A DNA stretch of 11,226 nucleotides, taken from assembly GCA_002785585.1 (NCBI GenBank), contig PEUI01000090.1:1-11226 (forward strand), given 5' to 3'. This document shows, in pieces, positions 1-9,397 of the stretch. The notes under the pieces were generated by a model. It was not told the origin of the DNA. It was given only the letters and a program-made list of their open reading frames with translations, and did no database searches. Numbering within the stretch: position 1 is the first letter of the stretch; each line of letters starts with the position of its first letter. Origin of the DNA: Lysobacterales bacterium CG02_land_8_20_14_3_00_62_12. Its GTDB lineage: Bacteria > Pseudomonadota > Gammaproteobacteria > Xanthomonadales > Ahniellaceae. The translations under genes and the position numbers were made by a program.

Positions 1-491
1 TCGAGTTGATGATCGTCGTCGCGATCATCGGCATCTTGGCCGCCATCGCGCTGCCGGCTTATCAGGATTACACCGTTCGCGCCAAGTTGTCAGAAGGCTT
101 GGTCGGCGCTTCTTCGGCCAAGGTCAGCGTCAGTGAAGGCTATCAGGTAAATGGACTGCTGGGCCTGGCTTCTGCGCAAGCAGCGATCAACGCGCAGGCT
201 AACAACTCGAAGTATGTAGCGTCCATTGTCGCTGCTGCTGACGGCGAACTCACAATAACTTTTGTTCCTGCTGCCACGGGCGTGGTAGCTGGCCAAGATA
301 CCTTGGTGTTCACCCCTGGCATCCAGACCGGTGCAGTAGGCACCCCGGCGGTACGCATACTGTCGGATGGCCTCGTTGGCACCGTTGAGTGGGGCTGTTC
401 GAGTGCGGTACAGACGAAGGCGGCCGCCGTTGTTGCTGGCCCAACCCCCGGTACTGTGCTAGCCCGTTACGCTCCGAGCGAGTGCCGTTAA
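1..491 (+). CDS. pilA: Type IV major pilin (first of two tandem copies), 5'-truncated by the window edge
   Basis: Structural subunit of the type IV pilus, made as a prepilin in the inner membrane, cleaved and N-methylated by PilD, then polymerised. The frame is open from base 1: bases 3-5 encode Glu, followed by LMIVVAIIGILAAIAL, so this is residue E5 of the mature FTLIEL pilin N-terminus; the leader, F1-L3 and part of I4 lie outside the window. Mature length would be about 166 residues. The hydrophobic alpha1-N helix is followed by an alpha1-C segment (AYQDYTVRAKLSEG), a variable Ala/Gly-rich globular domain, and two cysteines near the end (mature C136 in WGCSS and C165 in SECR) that would form the usual C-terminal disulfide loop. 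It stops with TAA and is followed by its own terminator. It is clearly paralogous to the next gene, nearly identical in the helix and divergent in the middle. It could be a minor or alternative pilin, but its C-terminal D-region is that of a major pilin. Confidence 0.95.
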   Translation, partial: ELMIVVAIIGILAAIALPAYQDYTVRAKLSEGLVGASSAKVSVSEGYQVNGLLGLASAQAAINAQANNSKYVASIVAAADGELTITFVPAATGVVAGQDTLVFTPGIQTGAVGTPAVRILSDGLVGTVEWGCSSAVQTKAAAVVAGPTPGTVLARYAPSECR

Positions 492-587
492 GCACTTACC
501 AAGCACTAGCACGGCTAGGGGTTCTGCGAAGCCCACCGGCCCGGTCTTGATGGTGTATCTACGTTTCAGCTAGCGCAATGAACCAAG

Positions 588-617
588 CAGGGTCCCGTTC
601 GGGACCCTGTTTTTTTT
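588..617 (+). terminator. Rho-independent terminator after the first pilin
   Basis: A perfect 9-bp GC-rich stem (CAGGGTCCC at 588-596 pairing with GGGACCCTG at 601-609) with a GTTC tetraloop is followed at once by eight T residues (610-617). This is a textbook intrinsic terminator about 100 bp beyond the pilin stop codon. It implies that the two pilin genes are separate transcription units. The strong stop suits a very highly expressed mRNA. Confidence 0.95.
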
Positions 618-678
618 GTGGTGTTTGTTGTTAGGCGAATTCAGTTCGATGTGCTGATTTCTGATCGCTTGCATCCAT

Positions 679-712
679 TGAGTGGGATTGCCATCTGAGT
701 GGGGTTGCTATC
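679..712 (+). repeat. Tandem 17-bp direct repeat upstream of the pilin promoter (candidate activator site)
   Basis: Two abutting 17-bp units, TGAGTGGGATTGCCATC (679-695) and TGAGTGGGGTTGCTATC (696-712), differ at only two positions, both transitions. They lie about 50-85 bp upstream of the -24/-12 element, where enhancer-binding activators of sigma-54 promoters usually bind. In Pseudomonas the pilin promoter is activated by PilR from repeated upstream sites, so this is a candidate PilR (or other activator) site. The repeat is seen directly; the binding function is inferred. Confidence 0.6.
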
Positions 713-763
713 CAGAGGAACCTGCGGGTGGCTCTTTGCCGTTGATCCATGGTGGCAAAGGTT

Positions 764-779
764 TGGCACGTTTGATGCT
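764..779 (+). promoter_or_regulatory. Sigma-54 (RpoN) -24/-12 promoter candidate for the second pilin
   Basis: TGGCAC at 764-769, a 5-bp spacer and ATGCT at 775-779 match the sigma-54 consensus TGGCAC-N5-TTGCA, with the invariant GG and GC exactly 10 bp apart (GG 765-766, GC 777-778). Transcription would start near 790, leaving a leader of roughly 48 nt before the pilin ATG. RpoN with the PilS/PilR two-component system controls pilA in Pseudomonas and relatives, which fits the downstream gene. A weaker overlapping GG-N10-GC pair starts a few bases upstream (TGGCAA around 753-758). Confidence 0.75.
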
Positions 780-811
780 GGAGCCTATATCGGCGCCTAA
801 GCAGCTTCTGC

Positions 812-865
812 GGAGGCGAACTCATGAGATCACCATTATGCGCAAGCAACAAGGCTTCACGCTGA
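812..865 (+). other. Strong Shine-Dalgarno and 13-codon ORF overlapping the pilin start
   Basis: The only strong Shine-Dalgarno in the pilin leader is GGAGG at 812-816. It is 7 nt from an ATG at 824 that is out of frame with the pilin and opens a 13-codon ORF (MRSPLCASNKASR) ending in TGA at 863-865, inside the pilin reading frame. The pilin ATG at 838 is 21 nt from the same GGAGG, with only a weak GAGA-like sequence closer. The short ORF may be a chance product of an odd leader, or it may couple or limit pilin translation. No protein function is claimed. Confidence 0.4.
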
Positions 866-1344
866 TCGAACTGATGATCGTGGTTGCCATTATTGGCATC
901 TTGGCTGCGATCGCCTTGCCGGCTTATCAGGACTACACGACCCGCGCTAAGGTTTCTGAAGGATTGGTGATCGCGTTTTCGACCAAGGCTTACGTGAGTG
1001 AGAGCTACCAGACCGGTGGCATGGCCGGATTGGCTGCGGCGGCGGCCGCTGTCAATGGCAGCCAATACTCCAAGTACGTCTCCAGTATCACCATGGCGCC
1101 AGCGACTGGCGCGATGACCATTACCTACAATGGCAGCATCGGTTTACCACCCGGCTTTACGCTCAATTTAATGCCTGGTGTGGTCACTGGTGTCGGCCCT
1201 GCTGTCCCGTTGGCGCCCGGGCTCAAGGGGTCAATCGATTGGGGCTGTTCGAGCATCACGCAGACCAAGGCCAGCGCAGTGCTCGTGGTGCCTGGTCCGC
1301 CGGGCACATTGCCAAGTCGTTACGCGCCCATGGAGTGTCGCTGA
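838..1344 (+). CDS. pilA: Type IV major pilin (second tandem copy), complete
   Basis: Complete prepilin of 168 residues and structural subunit of the type IV pilus. The ATG at 838 is chosen because it gives the classic short charged leader MRKQQG cut before FTLIEL (G6/F7, with Glu at mature position 5); the frame is open further upstream but that sequence is not pilin-like and contains the promoter. Mature length is 162 residues. Order of parts: hydrophobic helix (mature 1-25), alpha1-C segment, an Ala-rich stretch (GLAAAAAAVN), a beta-sheet region, and a C-terminal disulfide loop between C137 (WGCSS) and C167 (MECR). It is a paralogue of the upstream pilin: alike in the helix, the alpha1-C start and the last ~35 residues, different in the middle. 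It appears to have its own sigma-54 promoter. PilD, which would process it, is not in the window. Which copy is the dominant subunit cannot be told from sequence. Confidence 0.96.
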   Translation: MRKQQGFTLIELMIVVAIIGILAAIALPAYQDYTTRAKVSEGLVIAFSTKAYVSESYQTGGMAGLAAAAAAVNGSQYSKYVSSITMAPATGAMTITYNGSIGLPPGFTLNLMPGVVTGVGPAVPLAPGLKGSIDWGCSSITQTKASAVLVVPGPPGTLPSRYAPMECR

Positions 1345-1352
1345 GTAACGCA

Positions 1353-1425
1353 AATTGGTAGGGATGGGCGAGTTCGGCCAGTCTGCAGGGTAGATAGCAG
1401 ATTCAGTCACTCTACCGGCCCAATT
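1353..1425. repeat. Nested inverted repeats between the convergent pilin and pilC genes
   Basis: The 91-bp gap between the stop codons of the second pilin and pilC holds two nested inverted repeats: AATTGG (1353-1358) with CCAATT (1420-1425), and GGTAGA (1389-1394) with TCTACC (1411-1416). They could form a hairpin in either transcript, as expected between convergent genes. Neither side has a T-run, so this is at best a weak or Rho-assisted terminator. Confidence 0.25.
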
Positions 1426-1435
1426 CACCGCGGGA

Positions 1436-2698
1436 TTAGATCACCGAACCGAGCTTGAAGATCGGCAGGTACATGCCGACTACCATGCCACCGACCAGGC
1501 CGCCAATAATGACCATGATGAACGGCTCGAGCAGGCTGCTCAGTGAATCCACAGCGTTGTTGACTTCGGCTTCGTAGAACTCGGCGACTTTGAACAGCAT
1601 GGTATCGAGCGCGCCGGCTTCTTCGCCGATGGCGGTCATTTGCACCACCATGTTGGGGAACAAATTGACTTGGCGCATGGCAATATTGAGCGGGTAGCCG
1701 ACCGAAACATCTTCTTTGATCAGCCGGGTGGCGTCGGAGTAAACCACGCTGCCGGTGGCGCCGCCGACGGTCTCCAGCGCTTCCACCAAGGGCACGCCGG
1801 ACTTGAAGGTGAGTGCCAGCGTGCGTGCGAATCGGGCGATGGCGGATTGGTGCAGGATCTGGCCGATTACCGGTAGCTTGAGCATCATCCGATCAACGAA
1901 ATGGGCGAATTTTTGCGAACGCTTGAACGCCTGCATCAAGGCAACGATGGAGCCCACCACAATGATCAGCGCCAGCCACCAGTAGGCGATCATGAATTTC
2001 GATGCGGCCACGATCATCTGCGTGAAGGCGGGTAGCTCAGCGCCGAAATTGGCGAACACGGCTTCGAATTGCGGCACCACAAACATCAGCAAAATGGCAC
2101 TGACGATCACCGCCACCGCGATCACCGAAGCCGGATAGTAGAGGGCTTTTTTGATCTTGCTTTTGAGTGCTTCCATGTTTTCTTTGTAGGTGGCGACCGT
2201 ATCCAGCACGGTATCCAGCACGCCGGCTTGTTCACCGGCGCGCACCAGGTTGCAGAACAGTTCGTCGAACTGCACCGGATGTTTGGCCAGCGCCTCGTTG
2301 AGCGTGGTGCCGCCTTCGATATTGGTTTTGATGTCGGCCAGCAGCTCGACCATGGCGCCGTTTTTGCTGCCGCTGCCGATGATGTCGATGGCCTGCACCA
2401 TCGGCACGCCGGATTGCATCATGGTGGCGAGTTGGCGGGCAAAAATGGCGATCTCCCCCGGGCTGACCTTGCCGCTCTTGGAGAACATGCCGAGCTTGCG
2501 TTCGCCGACTTTGGTCGGGTTGATGCCCTGGCGGCGGAGCTCGGCCTTGACAAGATTTTCATTCTTGCCCATGGTCTCGCCTTTCATCTTTTTGCCGCGC
2601 TTGTCGGTGCCTTGCCACTGAAAGGTTTTGATCTGATCGCCGCGCGGCTGGGTTTTGCCGACGGCGGCTTTGCTTCGGGAGGCGGTCGCAGTAGCCAT
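1436..2698 (-). CDS. pilC: Type IV pilus inner-membrane platform protein PilC
   Basis: PilC is the polytopic platform in the inner membrane on which the cytoplasmic ATPases PilB and PilT act to extrude and withdraw pilin subunits. The 420-residue product has the family's usual length and layout: a basic cytoplasmic N-terminus (1-80), then two T2SSF (GspF) domains, about residues 84-207 and 287-410. Three hydrophobic segments are visible at about 190-209, 235-256 and 392-412. Each repeat has the characteristic signature, 'FARQLATMMQSGVPMVQAI' near 86-104 and 'FARTLALTFKSGVPLVEAL' near 290-308, and each has a GE-x-AG motif (155-159 and 358-362). The ATG at 2698 has AAGGA nine bases upstream, inside the end of pilB; only 5 bp separate the two genes, so translation is probably coupled. 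The prepilin peptidase gene pilD, which often follows pilC, is not here; the next gene is a convergent pilin. Confidence 0.97.
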   Translation of the reverse strand: MATATASRSKAAVGKTQPRGDQIKTFQWQGTDKRGKKMKGETMGKNENLVKAELRRQGINPTKVGERKLGMFSKSGKVSPGEIAIFARQLATMMQSGVPMVQAIDIIGSGSKNGAMVELLADIKTNIEGGTTLNEALAKHPVQFDELFCNLVRAGEQAGVLDTVLDTVATYKENMEALKSKIKKALYYPASVIAVAVIVSAILLMFVVPQFEAVFANFGAELPAFTQMIVAASKFMIAYWWLALIIVVGSIVALMQAFKRSQKFAHFVDRMMLKLPVIGQILHQSAIARFARTLALTFKSGVPLVEALETVGGATGSVVYSDATRLIKEDVSVGYPLNIAMRQVNLFPNMVVQMTAIGEEAGALDTMLFKVAEFYEAEVNNAVDSLSSLLEPFIMVIIGGLVGGMVVGMYLPIFKLGSVI

Positions 2699-2703
2699 GA
2701 GTT

Positions 2704-4440
2704 TTAGTCCTTGGTGACGCGGTTGATTTCGGCGAGGCTGGTGGCGCCATCGCGCACTTTCTTCAGCGCTGAGGCGCGCAGGTCATTAACACCGATTGAT
2801 TTTGCCACGGCTGCGATCTGCATGGCATTGCCGCCTTCCAGCACGATCTTCTGGATCGCTTCGGACATCGGCATCACCTGGTACAAGCCGACCCGGCCTT
2901 TGTAGCCATCGTTGCAACCGGAACAACCGACCGCTTCGTAGATGGTGAGGGTTTCGGCTTCTTCGGCGCTGAAACCTTCGGCGATCAGCGCCGCTTTGGG
3001 CAGGTGTACCGGACGCTTGCAATCGTGCAGGCGGCGGGCCAGCCGTTGCGCGGTAATCAGGGTGACCGACGAGCTGATGTTGTACGGGGCAATGCCCATG
3101 TTCATCAACCGCGCCACGGTTTGCGGGGCATCGTTGGTGTGCAGCGTGGAAAGCACAAAATGCCCGGTCTGCGCCGCCTTGATGGCGATTTCAGCGGTTT
3201 CCAGATCACGGATTTCGCCGACCATGATGATGTCCGGGTCCTGACGCAGAAACGAGCGCAGAGCGACGGCGAAGGTCATGCCTTTCTTGACGTTCTGCTG
3301 CACCTGGTTGATGCCAGAGACGCGGATTTCCACCGGGTCTTCGCAAGTGGAAATGTTGACAGCATCGGTATTCAGGATATTCAGTGCGGTATACAGCGAT
3401 ACCGTTTTGCCACTGCCGGTGGGACCGGTGACCAGCACCATGCCGTAGGGTTTGTCGATGGCATCAAGGAATAATTTGCGCTGATCTTCTTCGTAGCCGA
3501 GTTTTTCGATGCCCAACTTGGCGGCCGAGGCGTCGAGAATACGCAGCACGCATTTTTCGCCGAACAGGGTCGGGCAGGTGCTGACGCGAAAGTCCATCGA
3601 CCGTGTCTTGGAGATGTTGAGCTTGATGCGGCCATCCTGCGGCATCCGACGCTCGGCGATATCCAGACTGGACATCACCTTGATGCGCGCGGCAATGCGT
3701 GGCGCCAATTTGATCGGCGCATTGGCGATCTGACGCAACATGCCGTCGATACGAATGCGCACCCGGCAGATGGCCTCGTAAGGTTCGAAGTGAATATCCG
3801 ATGCGCCGCGCTTGATGGCGTCGAGCAATACTTTGTTGACGAACTTGACCACCGGGGTGTCGTCGGTACCGGTGGCATCGTTGCCGCCACGGTCATCGTC
3901 GTCGTCGTCGCCGCCCTCGGCACTGAGCTGGCTGATGCCTTCATCGTCTTCATCGCCGCCCAATTGATCATTGAGCTGCTCGGCCCCGGCCAGCGCCAGG
4001 TCGATGGCCTTTTCGAGCTGGTCTTCCGGCACGATGATCGGCTCGACCGGCAGATTAGCCTGGAACTTGATGTCGTCCAAAGCGTGCAAATTGGTCGGAT
4101 CGGTGATGCCCACAAACAGGCGATTGCCGCGCTTGAACAGCGGCAGCACCTTGTGCTGCTGGATGAGTTTTTCATCGACCAGTTTGATCGGCGACAATCG
4201 CAGATCGAGCGCACGCACATCGAGCAGCGGGATGCCGAATTCCGCCGAGGCGGCGTTTGCTACCAGCATCGCGGGTGCGATGCCGTTTTGCACCAGGTAG
4301 CTGACCAGCGCGATTTTTTGTTTGTTGGAGGCGTCTACCGCTTTGCGCGCATCCTCCTCGCTGATGCTGCCGTCGATGACCAGGCGGCGCACGATTCCCG
4401 GCAGTCCTGTCAACGCTGAAGGATTGATCTGCGTAGCCAT
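2704..4440 (-). CDS. pilB: Type IV pilus extension ATPase PilB
   Basis: Hexameric cytoplasmic ATPase that powers pilus polymerisation through PilC. The product has 578 residues, normal for PilB. An N-terminal T2SSE_N/MshEN-like domain (about 10-150) is followed by an acidic linker (162-183, with six consecutive Asp at 178-183) and the GspE-type ATPase core. Catalytic motifs are intact: Walker A GPTGSGKT (339-346), Asp box around CEDPVE (366-371), Walker B DPDIIMVGEIRD (401-412, with E409) and His box GHFVLSTLHTND (426-437). The C-terminal zinc region keeps CSGC (506-509), but the first half reads RRLHDCKRP with a single Cys (C474), so the tetracysteine motif recalled for PilB/GspE proteins is one short. 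The protein ends with the family-typical NRVTKD. It lies immediately upstream of pilC in one transcription unit and 99 bp after the Nudix/TenI gene. The N-terminal MshEN motif is degenerate, so cyclic-di-GMP binding cannot be asserted. Confidence 0.97.
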   Translation of the reverse strand: MATQINPSALTGLPGIVRRLVIDGSISEEDARKAVDASNKQKIALVSYLVQNGIAPAMLVANAASAEFGIPLLDVRALDLRLSPIKLVDEKLIQQHKVLPLFKRGNRLFVGITDPTNLHALDDIKFQANLPVEPIIVPEDQLEKAIDLALAGAEQLNDQLGGDEDDEGISQLSAEGGDDDDDDRGGNDATGTDDTPVVKFVNKVLLDAIKRGASDIHFEPYEAICRVRIRIDGMLRQIANAPIKLAPRIAARIKVMSSLDIAERRMPQDGRIKLNISKTRSMDFRVSTCPTLFGEKCVLRILDASAAKLGIEKLGYEEDQRKLFLDAIDKPYGMVLVTGPTGSGKTVSLYTALNILNTDAVNISTCEDPVEIRVSGINQVQQNVKKGMTFAVALRSFLRQDPDIIMVGEIRDLETAEIAIKAAQTGHFVLSTLHTNDAPQTVARLMNMGIAPYNISSSVTLITAQRLARRLHDCKRPVHLPKAALIAEGFSAEEAETLTIYEAVGCSGCNDGYKGRVGLYQVMPMSEAIQKIVLEGGNAMQIAAVAKSIGVNDLRASALKKVRDGATSLAEINRVTKD

Positions 4441-4539
4441 GCCAATTCCGCGTAAGGTCCATTCGGATCAACAATCTACAGCAAAAAGCTGTTAGAGCGG
4501 TAGAGCTGGCGGCGCCTGGGTTCGCCACGGCTTGCCGCA

Positions 4540-5490
4540 CTACTGCCAGAAGGCGCGGATGCCAGCGACGCCGAGTGCACCGTGCGCACGAGCTTCCGCC
4601 AAGTCGGCGGCGCCGAGCCCGCCGAGGGCGTATGCCGGCAGCGTGCACGCGGCGTGCAGTGCGGCAAAGCCCGCCCAGCCGATGCCCGCTTGGCCGGGGT
4701 GACTCAGGGTGGCGCTGATCGGTGCAATCAGTGCGAGGTCGCAGCCGAGATCGCGCGCGTGCCGGGCCTCGTGCAGATGGTGGACCGATGCCATCAGCAA
4801 GGTCGTGGCCGGGACCGGGCGTCGGTGGTCTGCGGCGAGTTGCGACGAACGCAGATGTAGGCCGGTGCAAGCTTGGCAACGATGCGGGAAATCGTCGGTG
4901 GACAGCAACAATTGGCTGCCGGAACCGACGACCAAACTTTCGACCGCTTGGATCAGTGCGGCTGGCAGGGCGCTGGCGGAGCGCAGGCGCACCAGGTGCT
5001 TGGTGGTGGCGATGCGCTTGCCCAAGTGCGCCAGGAAGGCTGCCGCCGGCACCAGCATCGGGTCGGGCGTGATCAGCAGATATCTGGGCAAGCGCAGGCT
5101 AGCCGCGATCGGTCGATCTGCTTCCGGCAGCGTAGCGAGATCCAGATCGTCGGGATGCTGCCAGCGCAGGCCCTGCTGTTCACGGGCTTCGGGCTTGCCG
5201 CGATGGCTCTGCACGCGGAACGCCATGAGTTGCAGATCGCCCTCAGCACGGACTTCGGTCACCGTCATCAAGTGAACGGCGGCGATCACCTGGAGGCCGA
5301 GTTCTTCTTGAAGTTCGCGCTTGAGCGCCGCCAACGCGGTTTCGCCGGGCTCGATCTTGCCGCCAGGAAACTCCCACTTGCCGGCCGCTGCCTTGCCGAC
5401 CGGCCGTTGCCCCAAGAGCACGCGGCCGCACGGATCTTCGATGATGGCGGCAACGACCAACAGCGGTGGCGTGGATCGGCCTGATCCCAT
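4540..5490 (-). CDS. Bifunctional-type Nudix hydrolase (MutT-like) fused to a TenI/ThiE-like domain
   Basis: A 316-residue two-domain protein. The N-terminal Nudix domain (about 8-135) carries a complete Nudix box, G44-x5-E50-x7-RELQEELGL (58-66), and the MutT-like sequence VVAAIIED...GKWEFPGGK; its likely role is to hydrolyse oxidised or other non-canonical nucleoside triphosphates such as 8-oxo-dGTP. The C-terminal half (about 138-316) resembles the thiamine phosphate synthase/TenI barrel: RYLLITPDP, the strand GLHL (210-213), SVHHLHEARHARDLGCDLALIAPI (235-258) and the phosphate-binding ALGGL (288-292). Where ThiE enzymes usually have a Thr/Ser-Lys before the phosphate region, this protein reads SATLSHPG, so ThiE activity is doubtful. 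The fusion is a recognised family in gammaproteobacteria, often beside secA, as mutT is in E. coli. The ATG at 5490 has no strong Shine-Dalgarno, so the start is the likeliest but not certain. It lies 117 bp after secA. Confidence 0.9.
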   Translation of the reverse strand: MGSGRSTPPLLVVAAIIEDPCGRVLLGQRPVGKAAAGKWEFPGGKIEPGETALAALKRELQEELGLQVIAAVHLMTVTEVRAEGDLQLMAFRVQSHRGKPEAREQQGLRWQHPDDLDLATLPEADRPIAASLRLPRYLLITPDPMLVPAAAFLAHLGKRIATTKHLVRLRSASALPAALIQAVESLVVGSGSQLLLSTDDFPHRCQACTGLHLRSSQLAADHRRPVPATTLLMASVHHLHEARHARDLGCDLALIAPISATLSHPGQAGIGWAGFAALHAACTLPAYALGGLGAADLAEARAHGALGVAGIRAFWQ

Positions 5491-5607
5491 GGGGCGGCTC
5501 GCGTGGCGTGGATAAGCGCAGTGCTGGCAACTGCTGGTATCAGACTTTCAGCTTGCGCCTTCGGTCGGTGCTCTTGCAACAGCAGCCCAGTCCGCTGGTG
5601 CAAGGCG

Positions 5608-8334
<2,727 letters not shown>

Positions 8335-8368
8335 GGGTTGGTCGATAACTCAAAAGTCAGAAATGCCG

Positions 8369-8384
8369 CGCCGCCTTGGCGGCG
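8369..8384 (-). promoter_or_regulatory. GC-rich hairpin in the secA leader
   Basis: CGCCGCC (8369-8375) and GGCGGCG (8378-8384) form a perfect inverted repeat, in practice a 6-bp all-GC stem with a 4-nt loop, in the 97-bp gap between the M23 gene and secA. The stem ends about 35 nt before the secA start codon. No T-run follows it on the secA strand, so it does not look like a terminator. It could be an RNA structure affecting secA translation or the 3' end of the M23 message, or simply GC-rich spacer. Confidence 0.35.
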
Positions 8385-8431
8385 GCGGAAGAAATGCAAT
8401 GATTGGGGCCGCTAGCGCAACATTCAAGCGG

Positions 8432-9361
8432 TCAACGTTGGCCTTGAATGAAGTTGAGCGGGTTGACCACGCGGCCATTTTCCCAGACTTCGAAGTGTAC
8501 ATGGGTGCCGGTGGAGCGGCCGGTCGAGCCGACCTTGGCGATCACGTCGCCCGGGCGAACCGGGTCGCCTACCTGCAGGAGTAGCCGCGAATTGTGGGCA
8601 TAGCGGGTGACATAACCATTGCCGTGATCGATTTCGACGACATTGCCGTAGCCGCTTTTCTGCCCGGAAAACGACACCACGCCGCCGGCCACGGCGAGTA
8701 CGTCATCGCCGAGCTTGCCGTTGAAGTCGATGCCGCTGTGAAACTCGCGCGAACCATTGATCGGGTCGTGGCGATAGCCAAATCGTGAAGAGACATAGCC
8801 GGTGTGCACCGGAATACCGGAGGGCATCATGCTTTGATCGATGGAACGGTCTTCGAGCAGGCGTTCGAGCAGCGTGAGTTGTTGGGTTTGCTGGGCGAGC
8901 TGCCGCTGCAGCCGGAACAATTCAGCAGAAAATTGATCGGGTGGAACCGATTCCGCGATCGAGTCCTGGACCGGGCCGCCGAGGCCAGGTTCGCTGCTGA
9001 AATCGAACTCGCCATCATCAAGTTTGCCCAGCTTGGCGAGGCGCTCACCGAGTGCATTGATGCGGGTCGACTCCGCCTGAATGCGGCCGAGCTTGACCGC
9101 CAGCGCGCCCATGTCTCGGGTAACCATGCCATTGAGCCGATCCACTTCGGACTTTTGCTGGTCCAGCTGGCTGCGGGCGCCGAGCAACTGACTACGCAAA
9201 TGGTCCGGGCCAACGAAGCGCGCGCCGATAAAGGTTCCCAATGCCAGCACGCCGGTCAACATCAGCGCGACTGCAGCAATGGCCAGCCAGTGCTGGCGTC
9301 GATCGCCAAGCCGCAAAATGCGTGTGCTGGCGAACGGTTTGGAGACGATAATGATGTTCAT
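8432..9361 (-). CDS. Membrane-anchored M23 (LytM-type) peptidoglycan endopeptidase
   Basis: A 309-residue protein with a short basic cytoplasmic start, one transmembrane segment (about 25-49, WLAIAAVALMLTGVLALGTF), a coiled-coil region rich in Leu/Gln (about 55-112 and 143-172) and a C-terminal LytM/M23 domain (about 180-305) placed in the periplasm. Zinc ligands are all present: H208 and D212 in HSGID and H289 in HVH; the catalytic histidines H256 (YAH) and H287 are also there. It should therefore be an active metallo-endopeptidase cutting peptide cross-links, unlike the degenerate LytM activators EnvC and NlpD. The family with TM, coiled coil and M23 domain sits between lpxC and secA in other gammaproteobacteria such as Pseudomonas, as far as I recall. 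It starts 36 bp from the divergent dciA gene, and secA lies 97 bp downstream on the same strand, so a shared transcript is plausible. The exact substrate cannot be read from the sequence. Confidence 0.94.
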   Translation of the reverse strand: MNIIIVSKPFASTRILRLGDRRQHWLAIAAVALMLTGVLALGTFIGARFVGPDHLRSQLLGARSQLDQQKSEVDRLNGMVTRDMGALAVKLGRIQAESTRINALGERLAKLGKLDDGEFDFSSEPGLGGPVQDSIAESVPPDQFSAELFRLQRQLAQQTQQLTLLERLLEDRSIDQSMMPSGIPVHTGYVSSRFGYRHDPINGSREFHSGIDFNGKLGDDVLAVAGGVVSFSGQKSGYGNVVEIDHGNGYVTRYAHNSRLLLQVGDPVRPGDVIAKVGSTGRSTGTHVHFEVWENGRVVNPLNFIQGQR

Positions 9362-9397
9362 ATGTTGTACTTGGAACCTTGAACTTTAAGGAAACCC

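Noticed and set aside
682..837. In-frame upstream extension of the second pilin
   Set aside because: It would put a long non-conserved segment before the MRKQQG leader and would span the sigma-54 promoter and part of the tandem repeats; the short leader starting at 838 fits prepilins.
4441..4539. Promoter or terminator between the Nudix/TenI gene and pilB
   Set aside because: Only a 5-bp ACAGC/GCTGT stem with an A5 loop (4478-4492) and poor -10/-35 matches were seen; pilB may have its own promoter here but the sequence does not show it clearly.
8335..8431. Search for a SecM-like arrest peptide ahead of secA
   Set aside because: The 97-bp interval has only a few-codon frame on the secA strand; no secretion-arrest-type peptide gene fits, and the M23 protein does not resemble SecM.
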